NCBI GenBank assembly: GCA_015067125.1
Contig: SVNB01000051.1
Coordinates: 1 to 12,306, forward strand
Direction: 5' to 3'
Origin: Oscillospiraceae bacterium
GTDB lineage: Bacteria; Bacillota; Clostridia; Oscillospirales; Ruminococcaceae
Length of the DNA: 12,306 nucleotides
The notes under the pieces were generated by a model. The model did not search any database. It was not told where the DNA came from and was given only the letters and a program-made list of their open reading frames with translations. Position 1 is the stretch's first letter; every line of letters begins with the position of its first letter. This document shows, piece after piece, positions 1-7,005 of this stretch. The translations under genes were made by a program, and so were the position numbers.

Positions 1-849
1 AACGCCGTCCACAAGGGCAAGCTTTTGTTTAAACTGAAGCTTGGATTCCGTATCGCCTTCTTCGCGGAACTGCTCGCGATATTCATCAAGCAGCGCAAGA
101 AGGTTATCCGCTTCATCGGTGGAACCTACAAATTCGTCATCAATATAAAGGCCATAGCCTTCGTAAACGCTTTGACCGGAACTTCCAAGAATGATGTTTG
201 CAAGTTCTTCCGGTTCGGTAAGTTCAAGGCTGCTTACGGGAACAACCGCAAAGCTGGGGTTGATTTTTTCGATATCCGAAATTTCTGCGGAAGTTCTGCT
301 TCTTATTATTTGTTCGGCCTTGTTATATACGGTTTCATCCGCAATATAGGCAAGGGTTTTGCCGTTGGATTCAAATGCAAGTCCGTATTGAAGAGCGCTG
401 AAGTATTGTATTGTAACAACAAGAAAAACAAGCGCAAGCACCGGCGCAACATAGTTGAAAATGGTGCAGAAGATTTTCCATACAAGAAGGCCCCAGCAGG
501 AAAAAACGTCTTTTATTGCGGCAAGCTTTTGTTCTTTGGAACTTTCTTTGCTTTTTCGCAGAACGTCAAACGCATCGGCGGCCTTGTTGCTGTATGACAG
601 AAAAGCGTGGTATTTTCCTACCAAAAGATTTCTTATCGAAGAATAGATTCTTCTTCCGTGATAAAGAAACCATTCTTTTGTTTCGGATTTTATATATCTT
701 ATCTGTCTTGCGGCAAAATGATATCCGCCGCGGACCTGGCGGATAAAGCGGATTCCCGTTATATAGAAAAACTCGTAAATACGGAGATACAGATACTCTG
801 CGGCAGAATCAAAACCGGCTTTTTCATTTTCGGCAGGTTTGATCGACAA
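1..849 (-). CDS. Membrane-anchored N-terminus of a probable M23-type cell-wall peptidase (partial)
   Basis: The reading frame stays open for 283 codons from a TTG at 849 to the left edge, so the C-terminus is missing. I chose TTG because it is the only usual start codon after an in-frame TGA (870..868), and a GAGGTG ribosome binding site lies eight bases before it. Residues 1-120 are charged and aromatic and probably cytoplasmic. One membrane helix spans about 131-150 (VAPVLALVFLVV). The outer part has two short repeat-like segments, FESNGKTLAYIADE (159-172) and YGLYIDDEFVGSTDEADNLL (232-251), of the form 'own value or name / is carried past an index'. That pattern is seen in clostridial membrane-anchored LysM/G5/M23 peptidoglycan hydrolases. 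The catalytic domain is not in the window, so the peptidase assignment is inference. Reading of the frame as a real gene is firm; function is moderate to low. Confidence 0.75.
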   Translation of the reverse strand, partial: MSIKPAENEKAGFDSAAEYLYLRIYEFFYITGIRFIRQVRGGYHFAARQIRYIKSETKEWFLYHGRRIYSSIRNLLVGKYHAFLSYSNKAADAFDVLRKSKESSKEQKLAAIKDVFSCWGLLVWKIFCTIFNYVAPVLALVFLVVTIQYFSALQYGLAFESNGKTLAYIADETVYNKAEQIIRSRTSAEISDIEKINPSFAVVPVSSLELTEPEELANIILGSSGQSVYEGYGLYIDDEFVGSTDEADNLLALLDEYREQFREEGDTESKLQFKQKLALVDGV

Positions 850-886
850 AAAGTATGCACCTCGCTTTCAAAAAAATATATGTAAT

Positions 887-915
887 ATTATACAAGAAAA
901 CACCGATAAATTCAA
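887..915 (-). promoter_or_regulatory. Sigma-A-type promoter of the left-edge membrane protein
   Basis: On the minus strand a -35 TTGAAT (915..910) is separated by 17 bases from a perfect -10 TATAAT (892..887). Transcription would begin near 880, giving a leader of about 30 bases that carries the GAGGTG site before the TTG start at 849. The AT-rich stretch from 916 to the terminator at 1050 holds nothing else I can recognise. Confidence 0.65.
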
Positions 916-1049
916 GCAAGTTAACAGTTTATTATCAATTTTGGGCAAATTTATTGGAGTTTTTAAGAATAAAAAGTCAAAAAAGGAATAAAAAACACAA
1001 AAAATGATGAAAAAATGTGCATACTTTTTAAAACAGAATTAATTTTATA

Positions 1050-1084
1050 AAGAAAAAAGCGCACTCCCAAAAAACGGAGTGCGC
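1050..1084 (-). terminator. Intrinsic terminator ending the xpt-nup operon
   Basis: A perfect nine-base-pair stem, GCGCACTCC (1059-1067) with GGAGTGCGC (1076-1084), closes an eight-base loop. Read on the minus strand it is followed by a U-rich tail (complement of the A-rich run 1050-1058). It lies nine bases after the stop codon of the second permease gene, as expected for the operon end. Confidence 0.9.
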
Positions 1085-1093
1085 ATAAATTTT

Positions 1094-2077
1094 TTATCTT
1101 TCTTCGCGGAAGTACGCAAGACCAAGGCTTGCCGGAGGAAGATTGTTTTTCTTTTTGCGGAAGATGATCATAATAAGAACAGCAACCGTTGCAAGATAGG
1201 GGAAGATTTCGTAAATAGCGGAATGGATAAACGGAATCTGATAGTAATAGGGAAGCACGGAAAGAGAACCGATTACAAGGGAACAGATAAGCGCTTTAAC
1301 AGGGCTCCAGGTTGCAAAGATAACAATGGCAACCGCAAGCCAGCCATAGCCGCTGATGCTGTTGTGTACCCATACGCCGCCGGTGCCGTTTGCGGAGTTC
1401 ATTACAATATAAAGTCCGCCAAGGCCGCAGATTCCGCCGCCGATGCAGGTGGCAAGGTATTTGTATGCCGTTACAGGAATACCGGCAGCATCCGCGGTTG
1501 CGGGGCTTTCGCCCACGGCACGAAGATTAAGGCCGGTTCTGGTTTTGTTAAGAAAATACGCAAGAACTATTGCCATAGCAACCGCAATATAAACAAGGAA
1601 GTTATAACTGAAAAGCAGTTTACCGATAATCGGAATATCCTGCAGCACCGGAATGCCTTCATCAAAAACAGCTTTTATGACCGTTCCGACAGAAACGTAT
1701 CCGCCTGCGGCAGTGCCCATAATTTCGCCGAAAAAGTTACCGAATCCGGTACCAAAGGTAGTAAGCGCAAGACCGGTTACGTTCTGGTTTGCACGAAGGG
1801 TGATGGTAAGAAAACTGTAAATAAGCGCGCCAAGCATTGCGCAAAGAAAAGCGCATACAACGCCGATTACAGCGGCGATAAGCGCGTTGGGTTCGCCCAC
1901 CGCTTTTTCATAATAATAGGTTCCGGCAAGGCCGGCAACGCCGCCCATAAACATCATACCTTCAACACCAAGGTTAAGGTGTCCGCTTTTTTCGGTAAGG
2001 ATCTCTCCGAGGGTACCGAAAAGAAGGGGAGTGGCGGCCAGAACGGAAGCTACAATAAAGTTAAGAAAAGTATCCAT
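1094..2077 (-). CDS. nupQ: Nucleoside ABC transporter permease, NupQ/YufQ type
   Basis: 327-residue integral membrane protein of the branched-chain-amino-acid/ribose permease superfamily (BPD_transp_2), with about eight or more hydrophobic segments. Recognisable family motifs are an N-terminal ATPLLFGTLGEILTEKSGHLNLGVEG (12-40, partly quoted as LNLGVEGMM), RANQNVTGLALT (95-106) and the cytoplasmic coupling segment GLNLRAVGESPATADAAGI (182-200), which in this family contacts the ATPase. Length matches B. subtilis NupQ. The ATG shares its first base with the TGA of the preceding permease gene (TGATG), and a GGAGGTGA site (2091..2084) lies within the end of that gene, so translational coupling is likely. 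It would form the transmembrane pore with the other permease. Substrate class (purine nucleosides) is inferred from the family and from xpt in the same operon. Confidence 0.9.
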   Translation of the reverse strand: MDTFLNFIVASVLAATPLLFGTLGEILTEKSGHLNLGVEGMMFMGGVAGLAGTYYYEKAVGEPNALIAAVIGVVCAFLCAMLGALIYSFLTITLRANQNVTGLALTTFGTGFGNFFGEIMGTAAGGYVSVGTVIKAVFDEGIPVLQDIPIIGKLLFSYNFLVYIAVAMAIVLAYFLNKTRTGLNLRAVGESPATADAAGIPVTAYKYLATCIGGGICGLGGLYIVMNSANGTGGVWVHNSISGYGWLAVAIVIFATWSPVKALICSLVIGSLSVLPYYYQIPFIHSAIYEIFPYLATVAVLIMIIFRKKKNNLPPASLGLAYFREER

Positions 2078-3174
2078 CAGTCGTCACCTCCAACAGTTTT
2101 TTTGCGGAAAACAAAGCGATAGTTGATGAAAAATTCGCTTCCGAGCATACAAAGCAGGATAAGTCCGGTAAGAACGTCGGACGCGGATGCCGGAATACCA
2201 AAGTTAGTCTGAATGGTGTTGGAACCTTTTTGCAGAACTGCAAGGAATGCAGAAATGATTACCATGGTAAAGGGATTAAGTTTGGAAAGCCAGGCAACAA
2301 CTATTGCGGTAAAACCGTAACCGTTTGCGGTGGTATCGCTTAAAGTATAGTTGGTGCCGCAAACCATCATCCAGCCCACAATGCCTGCGATGGCACCGGA
2401 AAGGAACATGGTTCTCATAATAACTTTTGCCACGTTCATACCGGAATATCTTGCGGTGGAAACGCTTTCGCCGACAACGGCAATTTCGTAACCGTGTTTT
2501 GTACGGGTCATATAAATATAAATGGAAAATACAAGAGCAAGAACGATTATCCAGCCGATGTGTACGCCGAAAACTTCCGGAAGTCTTGCGGCTTTATCGA
2601 ACATCGGAATTTTGGGGAACATCTGGCCTTTGTCCATCCATGGGCCAATGCGCAGATATTTTACAAAACCAATGGCGATATAGTTGAGCATAAGGGTAAA
2701 AAGGGTTTCGTTGGTGCCCCATCTTGCCTTAAAGAAGGCGGGAATAAGTCCCCAAAGTCCTCCGGCAAGAGCCGCACCGATAAACGCAGTGGTAAAAAGA
2801 AGAACGGGCGGCATATCGTCAACGTGAAAAAGAGCAAAATACGTTGCAACAATGGCACCAACGGTTATCTGGCCTTCTGCACCGCAGTTCCAGAACTTCA
2901 TCTTAAAAGCGGGAGCAATAGCCAAAGCCGCACCAAGAAGCGGAACGGCAATTTTAACGGTGGATTTAAGAGCGGTCGGAGTAAGAAGAGAACCTTTGAT
3001 GATATCTCCATATACGGCAATGGGGTTGTGGCCAAGGGCAAGAACAAGAAGTCCGCCCAGAATAAGAGCTGCAACAACAGAAAGAAGCCTTACAAGAATT
3101 GCCTTTTTGGAAGAAAGTTCCGGGCGTTTTGCAACGCGGATAAGGGGTTCTTTTTTTACGTTTTCATAAGTCAT
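2077..3174 (-). CDS. nupP: Nucleoside ABC transporter permease, NupP/YufP type
   Basis: 365-residue membrane protein, partner of the NupQ-type permease. A cytoplasmic N-terminus of about 25 residues precedes the first helix (about 27-48). Family motifs include MKFWNCGAEGQITVGA (92-107), RWGTNETLFTLMLNYIA (151-167) and the coupling segment GYEIAVVGESVSTARYSGM (228-246). It ends in a short charged tail (FRKKTVGGDD). The start at 3174 has an AAGGAGGG site inside the last codons of the ATPase gene, and only two bases separate the two genes. Its stop overlaps the next start by one base. This tight packing supports a stoichiometric complex of ATPase and two permeases. BMP-type importers of this class (for example PnrABCDE of Treponema and RnsABCD of streptococci) take up ribonucleosides; the exact substrate here cannot be read from the sequence. 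Confidence 0.9.
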   Translation of the reverse strand: MTYENVKKEPLIRVAKRPELSSKKAILVRLLSVVAALILGGLLVLALGHNPIAVYGDIIKGSLLTPTALKSTVKIAVPLLGAALAIAPAFKMKFWNCGAEGQITVGAIVATYFALFHVDDMPPVLLFTTAFIGAALAGGLWGLIPAFFKARWGTNETLFTLMLNYIAIGFVKYLRIGPWMDKGQMFPKIPMFDKAARLPEVFGVHIGWIIVLALVFSIYIYMTRTKHGYEIAVVGESVSTARYSGMNVAKVIMRTMFLSGAIAGIVGWMMVCGTNYTLSDTTANGYGFTAIVVAWLSKLNPFTMVIISAFLAVLQKGSNTIQTNFGIPASASDVLTGLILLCMLGSEFFINYRFVFRKKTVGGDD

Positions 3175-3176
3175 TG

Positions 3177-4706
3177 TTATTTGCCCTCCTTTCCGCCAAG
3201 GCTTGTCATAAGAAGACCTACTTCTTCTTTTGTGGTATTGCGGCCGTCAACAATTCCGCTGACTTTTCCGCCGCAGAGAACAAGAATTCTGTCGCAAAGT
3301 TCCACAAGAACGTCAAGGTCTTCGCCAACATAAATAACGGCGGCGCCGCGGTTTTTCTGCTCGTTCATAAGGTTATAAATAGTGTAGGAAGTATTGATAT
3401 CCAGTCCGCGAACGGCGTACGCGCTCATAAGAACGGTGGGTTCGGATGCGATTTCGCGTCCGACAAGAATTTTCTGTACGTTGCCGCCGGAAAGATTGCG
3501 AACGGGAACATTGATACCCGGAGTTACAACTTCCAGTTCGTCAACAACTTTTTCAGCAAGTTCCGCAGGGGATTTTCTGTCAACAAACGGAAGTTTTCCC
3601 TTATTGTAGCTGCGGAGCATCATATTATCCGCAAGGTCCATGTTGCCGATAAGGCCCATGCCAAGGCGGTCTTCCGGAACAAAGGAAAGGGAAATGCCCC
3701 GTTTGATGATTTCCATAGGGGATTTGCCGTTTATATTCTGCGGTTCGGAACCATCTGCCGGATAGAATATAATGCTGCCGGAAACTTTTTGCAGGCCGGC
3801 AATGCCTTCAAGCAGTTCTTTCTGGCCGCAGCCGGAAATTCCCGCAACGCCAAGAACTTCGCCGCCGAAAGCATCAAAGTTTATGTTATCCAAAACGCTT
3901 ACGCCGTCGTCATTAACGCAGGAAAGATTACGGATTTCAAGGCGTTTTACCGGATTTTCGCACTTGGTTCTTTCGATATTAAGGGTTACGGCATGGCCTA
4001 CCATCATGTTGGTAAGTTCCTGCGGGTTGGTTTCTGCGGTGATAAGGTCGCCTACATGAACGCCTTTGCGCAGTACCGAAACACGGTCAGAAAGCTCCAT
4101 AACCTCGTTAAGTTTATGGGTGATGATAACAACGGCTTTGCCGTCGGCTCTCATATTGCGAAGAACGGCGAAAAGTTTTTCGGTTTCCTGCGGAGTGAGC
4201 ACTGCGGTGGGTTCGTCAAGAATAAGAATATCCGCGCCGCGGTAAAGCATTTTTACAATTTCCACAGTCTGCTTTTCAGAAACGGACATATCATAGATTT
4301 TTTTATCCGGATCGATTTTAAAACCGTATTGTTCACAAATGGCACGCATTTTTTCGCCTATGGCCCTGGTATTAAGTCTGCCTTTTTCTTTAAGGCCAAG
4401 CACCATGTTTTCCGCGGCGGTAAGAACGTCAACAAGCTTAAAGTGCTGATGTATCATACCGATGCCAAGGTCAAAAGCATCGCTGGGAGAATCGATGATA
4501 ACCTCTTTTCCGTTGACAAAAATCTCGCCGCCATCCGGATAATATATGCCGGAAAGCATATTCATAAGCGTGGTTTTGCCGCTTCCGTTTTCACCAAGAA
4601 GCGCAAGAATTTCGCCATGGCGGATTTCAAGGCTTACCTTATCGTTTGCAACAACGCTGCCAAAGGTTTTGGTAAGGTTTTTAAGCTGTATCGCAGCGGT
4701 TTCCAA
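3177..4706 (-). CDS. nupO: Nucleoside ABC transporter ATP-binding protein, NupO/YufO type (two ABC domains)
   Basis: 509 residues with two ABC domains in tandem, the layout of sugar/nucleoside importer ATPases (RbsA/NupO). Domain 1 is complete: Walker A GENGSGKTT (38-46), Q-loop region IHQHFKL (85-91), a signature written SVSEKQ (141-146) in place of LSGGQ, Walker B ILILDEPTAVL (160-170) and switch His197. Domain 2 is degenerate: its P-loop reads GISGCGQKE (289-297), the signature is LSGGN (405-409), the Walker B region is VLMSAYAVRGLD (425-436) without the usual DE, and the switch His is replaced in GEDLD (461-465). One active and one weak site is usual for the family. I chose the TTG at 4706, which has GAGGAAGGGTG just upstream and gives the usual length. 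A longer frame back to an ATG at 4790 would add 28 hydrophobic residues from an AT-rich hairpin region and is unlikely. Confidence 0.92.
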   Translation of the reverse strand: METAAIQLKNLTKTFGSVVANDKVSLEIRHGEILALLGENGSGKTTLMNMLSGIYYPDGGEIFVNGKEVIIDSPSDAFDLGIGMIHQHFKLVDVLTAAENMVLGLKEKGRLNTRAIGEKMRAICEQYGFKIDPDKKIYDMSVSEKQTVEIVKMLYRGADILILDEPTAVLTPQETEKLFAVLRNMRADGKAVVIITHKLNEVMELSDRVSVLRKGVHVGDLITAETNPQELTNMMVGHAVTLNIERTKCENPVKRLEIRNLSCVNDDGVSVLDNINFDAFGGEVLGVAGISGCGQKELLEGIAGLQKVSGSIIFYPADGSEPQNINGKSPMEIIKRGISLSFVPEDRLGMGLIGNMDLADNMMLRSYNKGKLPFVDRKSPAELAEKVVDELEVVTPGINVPVRNLSGGNVQKILVGREIASEPTVLMSAYAVRGLDINTSYTIYNLMNEQKNRGAAVIYVGEDLDVLVELCDRILVLCGGKVSGIVDGRNTTKEEVGLLMTSLGGKEGK

Positions 4707-4787
4707 AAAATCACCCTTCCTCAAAAAGTGATAAATAATAAAAATAAAAAGACTTTTGAAAAATATAATTTTCCGGAAGTCAAAAAA

Positions 4788-4807
4788 CAAAAGAAAAAAT
4801 TCTTTTG
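4788..4807 (-). repeat. Perfect inverted repeat between the bmp and nupO genes
   Basis: CAAAAGAA (4788-4795) and TTCTTTTG (4800-4807) form an eight-base-pair stem around AAAA. It lies downstream of the terminator in the 172-base gap and upstream of nupO. The stem is AU-rich, so it is probably a weak secondary hairpin or RNA-stability element rather than a true terminator. Confidence 0.4.
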
Positions 4808-4824
4808 CTTTTTCATCGCCGGAA

Positions 4825-4864
4825 AAAACAAAAAAATGGGGCCGCCGGTTAAAACGGCCCCATT
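4825..4864 (-). terminator. Internal intrinsic terminator after the binding-protein gene
   Basis: A ten-base-pair stem, AATGGGGCCG (4835-4844) with CGGCCCCATT (4855-4864), closes a ten-base loop. On the minus strand it is followed by a long U-rich tail (complement of 4825-4834). It begins 15 bases after the stop of the bmp gene and before nupO, with no clear new promoter in between, so it probably lets only part of the transcripts read on into the ATPase and permease genes. Confidence 0.85.
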
Positions 4865-4878
4865 CTTTAAAAAATTAA

Positions 4879-6072
4879 TTATGCATCAAGAAGAGTGATG
4901 CCATCAATGATATAGCCGAAGTAAGGAGCGGAACGGGTTTCGGATTCTTCTACCCATTCGCCTTCTGCGCATTCATAAGGAGTCTGATCCCATACATAGT
5001 AACCGGACCAGGGGCCTGCGAATACGTGAACAGAACCGTCAACAAGGCCAGCTGCAACTTCGTCAAGTTTTTCCTGAGTGCCTTCTGCTGCAACAGCAGT
5101 GTTAAGCGGGCTGGTGAAGTTTGCGCCTTCTGCATAACCTTCGCACCAATCGGTTACGATTGCTTCGCCGTTAAGTACGCAGTTTACTGCATAGGTAAGA
5201 TAGATGGACCAGTCTGCACGGGCAGAAATGATGGAAGCTTTGGGAGCGGCTTCTGCCATGTCGGAGTTATATCCGCAGTGGAAAAGACCTGCTGCTTCTG
5301 CAGTGGTTGCAGGAGAAGTGTTATCGGAATGCTGGCTGATAAGAACAGCGCCCTGGTCGATAAGGGACTGTGCAATCTGACCTTCTTTAACGGGGTCGGA
5401 CCAGGAGTCTGCTTTAAGAGTGATCATGGTTGCGGAAGGGCATACGGAACGTGCGCCAAGATAGAATGCAGAGAAGCCGGAGATAACTTCTTCAAAATAG
5501 AATGCTGCAACGTAACCGATAACAGCTTCGTCTTCGGTGATGGTGCCGTTTGCAATCATTTCGTTAAGTTTAAGGCCTGCTGCAACGCCTGCAATATAGC
5601 GTGCTTCATAAATGGAAGTGAAGTAGTTGTGATAGTTGGAAAGTCCGGAATCTGCGGCCTGGGAACCGGTTGCGTGGCAGAATTCGATTTCGGGATGTTC
5701 TGCGGCAGCTTCGGTCATATAATCGCCGTGACCAAAAGAGGTTGCAAAGATGATGTTGCAGCCTGCTTCGATAAGTTCGTTAATAGCGGTTGCGCAGCCT
5801 TCGTCTTCGCCGATGTTGTATTTGTTGATAACCTGATCATCGGAAAGTCCAAGGTTTTCCATCATTTTTTTGGTGCCAAGATCGTGGTTGTAAGTGTATC
5901 CCATATCGGAAGGATCGCTTACGTGGATAAAGCCGATTTTGATGTTTTCGGCAGTAAGTGCTTCGCCTTCAACATCGTTGTTGCCTTCGTTAGCGGGTTT
6001 TTCGGATTCGCCGCAAGCAGCAAAAGAGAGGACCATAACAAGTGCAAGAATGAGAGCAAGAAGTTTTTTCAT
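4879..6072 (-). CDS. nupN: BMP-family nucleoside-binding lipoprotein, NupN/PnrA type
   Basis: 397-residue extracellular substrate-binding lipoprotein. The signal peptide MKKLLALILALVMVLSFAAC ends in a lipobox, so Cys20 would be lipidated and anchor the protein outside the membrane. After an acidic, Asn-rich linker (21-38) comes the periplasmic-binding fold of the BMP/Med/PnrA family: IKIGFIHVSDPSDMGYTYNH (45-64), IIFATSFGHGDYM (107-119), AGVAAGLK (161-168), VIGYVAAFYFEEV (184-196), GAVLISQHSD (241-250) and GYNSDM (267-272). Family members bind purine (some also pyrimidine) ribonucleosides by aromatic stacking on the base and an Asp to the ribose; the exact contact residues are not assigned here. 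A GGAGGAAAAC site precedes the ATG. It follows xpt by 74 bases and precedes the ATPase gene across a terminator, as expected for a component needed in excess. Confidence 0.92.
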   Translation of the reverse strand: MKKLLALILALVMVLSFAACGESEKPANEGNNDVEGEALTAENIKIGFIHVSDPSDMGYTYNHDLGTKKMMENLGLSDDQVINKYNIGEDEGCATAINELIEAGCNIIFATSFGHGDYMTEAAAEHPEIEFCHATGSQAADSGLSNYHNYFTSIYEARYIAGVAAGLKLNEMIANGTITEDEAVIGYVAAFYFEEVISGFSAFYLGARSVCPSATMITLKADSWSDPVKEGQIAQSLIDQGAVLISQHSDNTSPATTAEAAGLFHCGYNSDMAEAAPKASIISARADWSIYLTYAVNCVLNGEAIVTDWCEGYAEGANFTSPLNTAVAAEGTQEKLDEVAAGLVDGSVHVFAGPWSGYYVWDQTPYECAEGEWVEESETRSAPYFGYIIDGITLLDA

Positions 6073-6104
6073 GTTTTCCTCCTAAAATTTTGCTTTTCAA
6101 GAAG

Positions 6105-6134
6105 CTTTTTTATAAAAATGCACATATACGTGCA
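6105..6134 (-). terminator. Weak hairpin with U-rich tail between xpt and the bmp gene
   Basis: TGCAC (6119-6123) and GTGCA (6130-6134) form a five-base-pair stem. On the minus strand it is followed by UUUUUAU. The stem is short, so this would at most be a leaky pause or an RNA-processing element. I see no convincing separate promoter in the 74-base gap. Confidence 0.25.
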
Positions 6135-6146
6135 GATTTACCGCTG

Positions 6147-6728
6147 TTATTTACGGAATTCGATCACGTTGTTTTCGGCATCAAGCTTTTCAACAATGGC
6201 AAGGGATTCCAGCTGATAGCCTTTTGCGCGGAAGCTGTCGCCGCCGCCCTGAAAACCTTTTTCTATGGCAATGCCAAGGCCTTCCACCGTTGCACCGGAC
6301 TGATTTACAATATCGATAAGTCCGTTAAGAGCACTGCCCACAGCAAGAAAATCGTCGATAATAAGAACATGGTCATCCGGGTTAAGATATTTTTGGCTTA
6401 CAAAAACATCATAAGTGCGTTTTTTGGTAAAAGAAGTTACTTTTGAAGAATAAACTGCGCCGTCAACGTTAAGACTTTCTGTCTTTTTGGCAAAAACAAC
6501 GGGACAGTTATCAAAAGCGGTTGCCGCAATGCAGGCAATGGCGATGCCGGAAGCTTCGATGGTCAGGATTTTGTTTATTTTTTTATCGGCAAAGCGTTTT
6601 TTCCATTCCTCTGCCATTTCCTGAAAAAGAGAAATGTCCATCTGGTGGTTCAAAAAACAATCCACCTTCAGGACATTGCCGGCGCGCACTACACCATCTT
6701 TGATTATTCTGTCTTCAAGAATTTTCAT
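6147..6728 (-). CDS. xpt: Xanthine phosphoribosyltransferase
   Basis: 193-residue cytoplasmic type I phosphoribosyltransferase that makes XMP and pyrophosphate from xanthine and PRPP, feeding salvage towards GMP. The N-terminus (ILEDRIIKDGVV, VLKVDCFLNHQMD at 19-31) matches the Xpt family, where the 'LNHQ' segment helps recognise the purine. IEASGI (57-62) and the PRPP-binding motif VLIIDDFLAVGSAL (121-134) are both present, with the paired acidic residues Asp125/Asp126. Length equals that of B. subtilis Xpt (about 194). The ATG at 6728 is preceded by GGGGTG. It is first in the operon, with the nucleoside importer downstream; in B. subtilis xpt is instead paired with the xanthine permease gene pbuX. 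No guanine riboswitch is present in the short leader, so regulation differs from the B. subtilis xpt model or acts at the promoter. Confidence 0.95.
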   Translation of the reverse strand: MKILEDRIIKDGVVRAGNVLKVDCFLNHQMDISLFQEMAEEWKKRFADKKINKILTIEASGIAIACIAATAFDNCPVVFAKKTESLNVDGAVYSSKVTSFTKKRTYDVFVSQKYLNPDDHVLIIDDFLAVGSALNGLIDIVNQSGATVEGLGIAIEKGFQGGGDSFRAKGYQLESLAIVEKLDAENNVIEFRK

Positions 6729-6779
6729 AAAAGAAGCACCCCAATCATGGCATAAAATGCGATATTTAATATGAAAAGA

Positions 6780-6808
6780 ATTGTAATACTAAATTCACAA
6801 ATTTTCAA
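6780..6808 (-). promoter_or_regulatory. Promoter of the xpt-nup operon
   Basis: On the minus strand a -35 TTGAAA (6808..6803) is 17 bases from a -10 TACAAT (6785..6780). Transcription would begin near 6773, leaving a leader of about 45 bases, too short for a purine riboswitch. Upstream, an imperfect palindrome ACAAA-C-TTTGT (6860-6870) might be a protein-binding site, but nothing supports that beyond its symmetry. Confidence 0.6.
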
Positions 6809-6944
6809 TAGTTTTTTGGATATTTCGTCAAAAATATATCAAAAAATCACCATAAAGACACAAACTTTGTATTCAAACACAAGATAAACGGATGCACAAA
6901 AATTTTACCGTTTAACCAAAAATAAGAAATATTATACTTTGTGC

Positions 6945-6973
6945 TTGACGAAAAGACCAAAAAGCGCTATGTT
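6945..6973 (+). promoter_or_regulatory. Promoter of the unknown gene at 7006
   Basis: A -35 TTGACG (6945-6950) is 17 bases from a -10 TATGTT (6968-6973), giving a start near 6980 and a leader of about 26 bases with AGGGGA before the ATG. A second possible promoter lies just upstream (TTTAAC 6911-6916, TATACT 6933-6938, spacing 16) but is weaker. Confidence 0.6.
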
Positions 6974-7005
6974 AACCTCAAGGAATATTCTAGCAGGGGA
7001 AATTT

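Noticed and set aside
25..597. A plus-strand frame of 190 codons at the left edge.
   Set aside because: The minus strand carries a longer continuous frame with promoter, ribosome binding site and a membrane helix, so the plus frame is its shadow.
4707..4790. An N-terminal extension of the ATPase from an ATG at 4790.
   Set aside because: It would add 28 hydrophobic residues from an AT-rich non-coding leader. The TTG at 4706 has a good ribosome binding site and gives the usual family length.
3174..4898. A long open frame on the plus strand opposite the ATPase gene, and similar ones at 1079-2122 and 5026-6216.
   Set aside because: These are antisense to genes with clear family motifs. They stay open because the real genes avoid the codons TTA, CTA and TCA. 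Their translations have no recognisable domain and they lack ribosome binding sites.
6729..6773. Possible purine riboswitch in front of xpt.
   Set aside because: The leader is too short and the conserved core bases are absent.
6860..6870. Palindrome ACAAA-C-TTTGT between the xpt and 7006 promoters, considered as a PurR-type operator.
   Set aside because: It does not match the known PurBox, has no second copy, and short AT-rich palindromes are frequent in such DNA.
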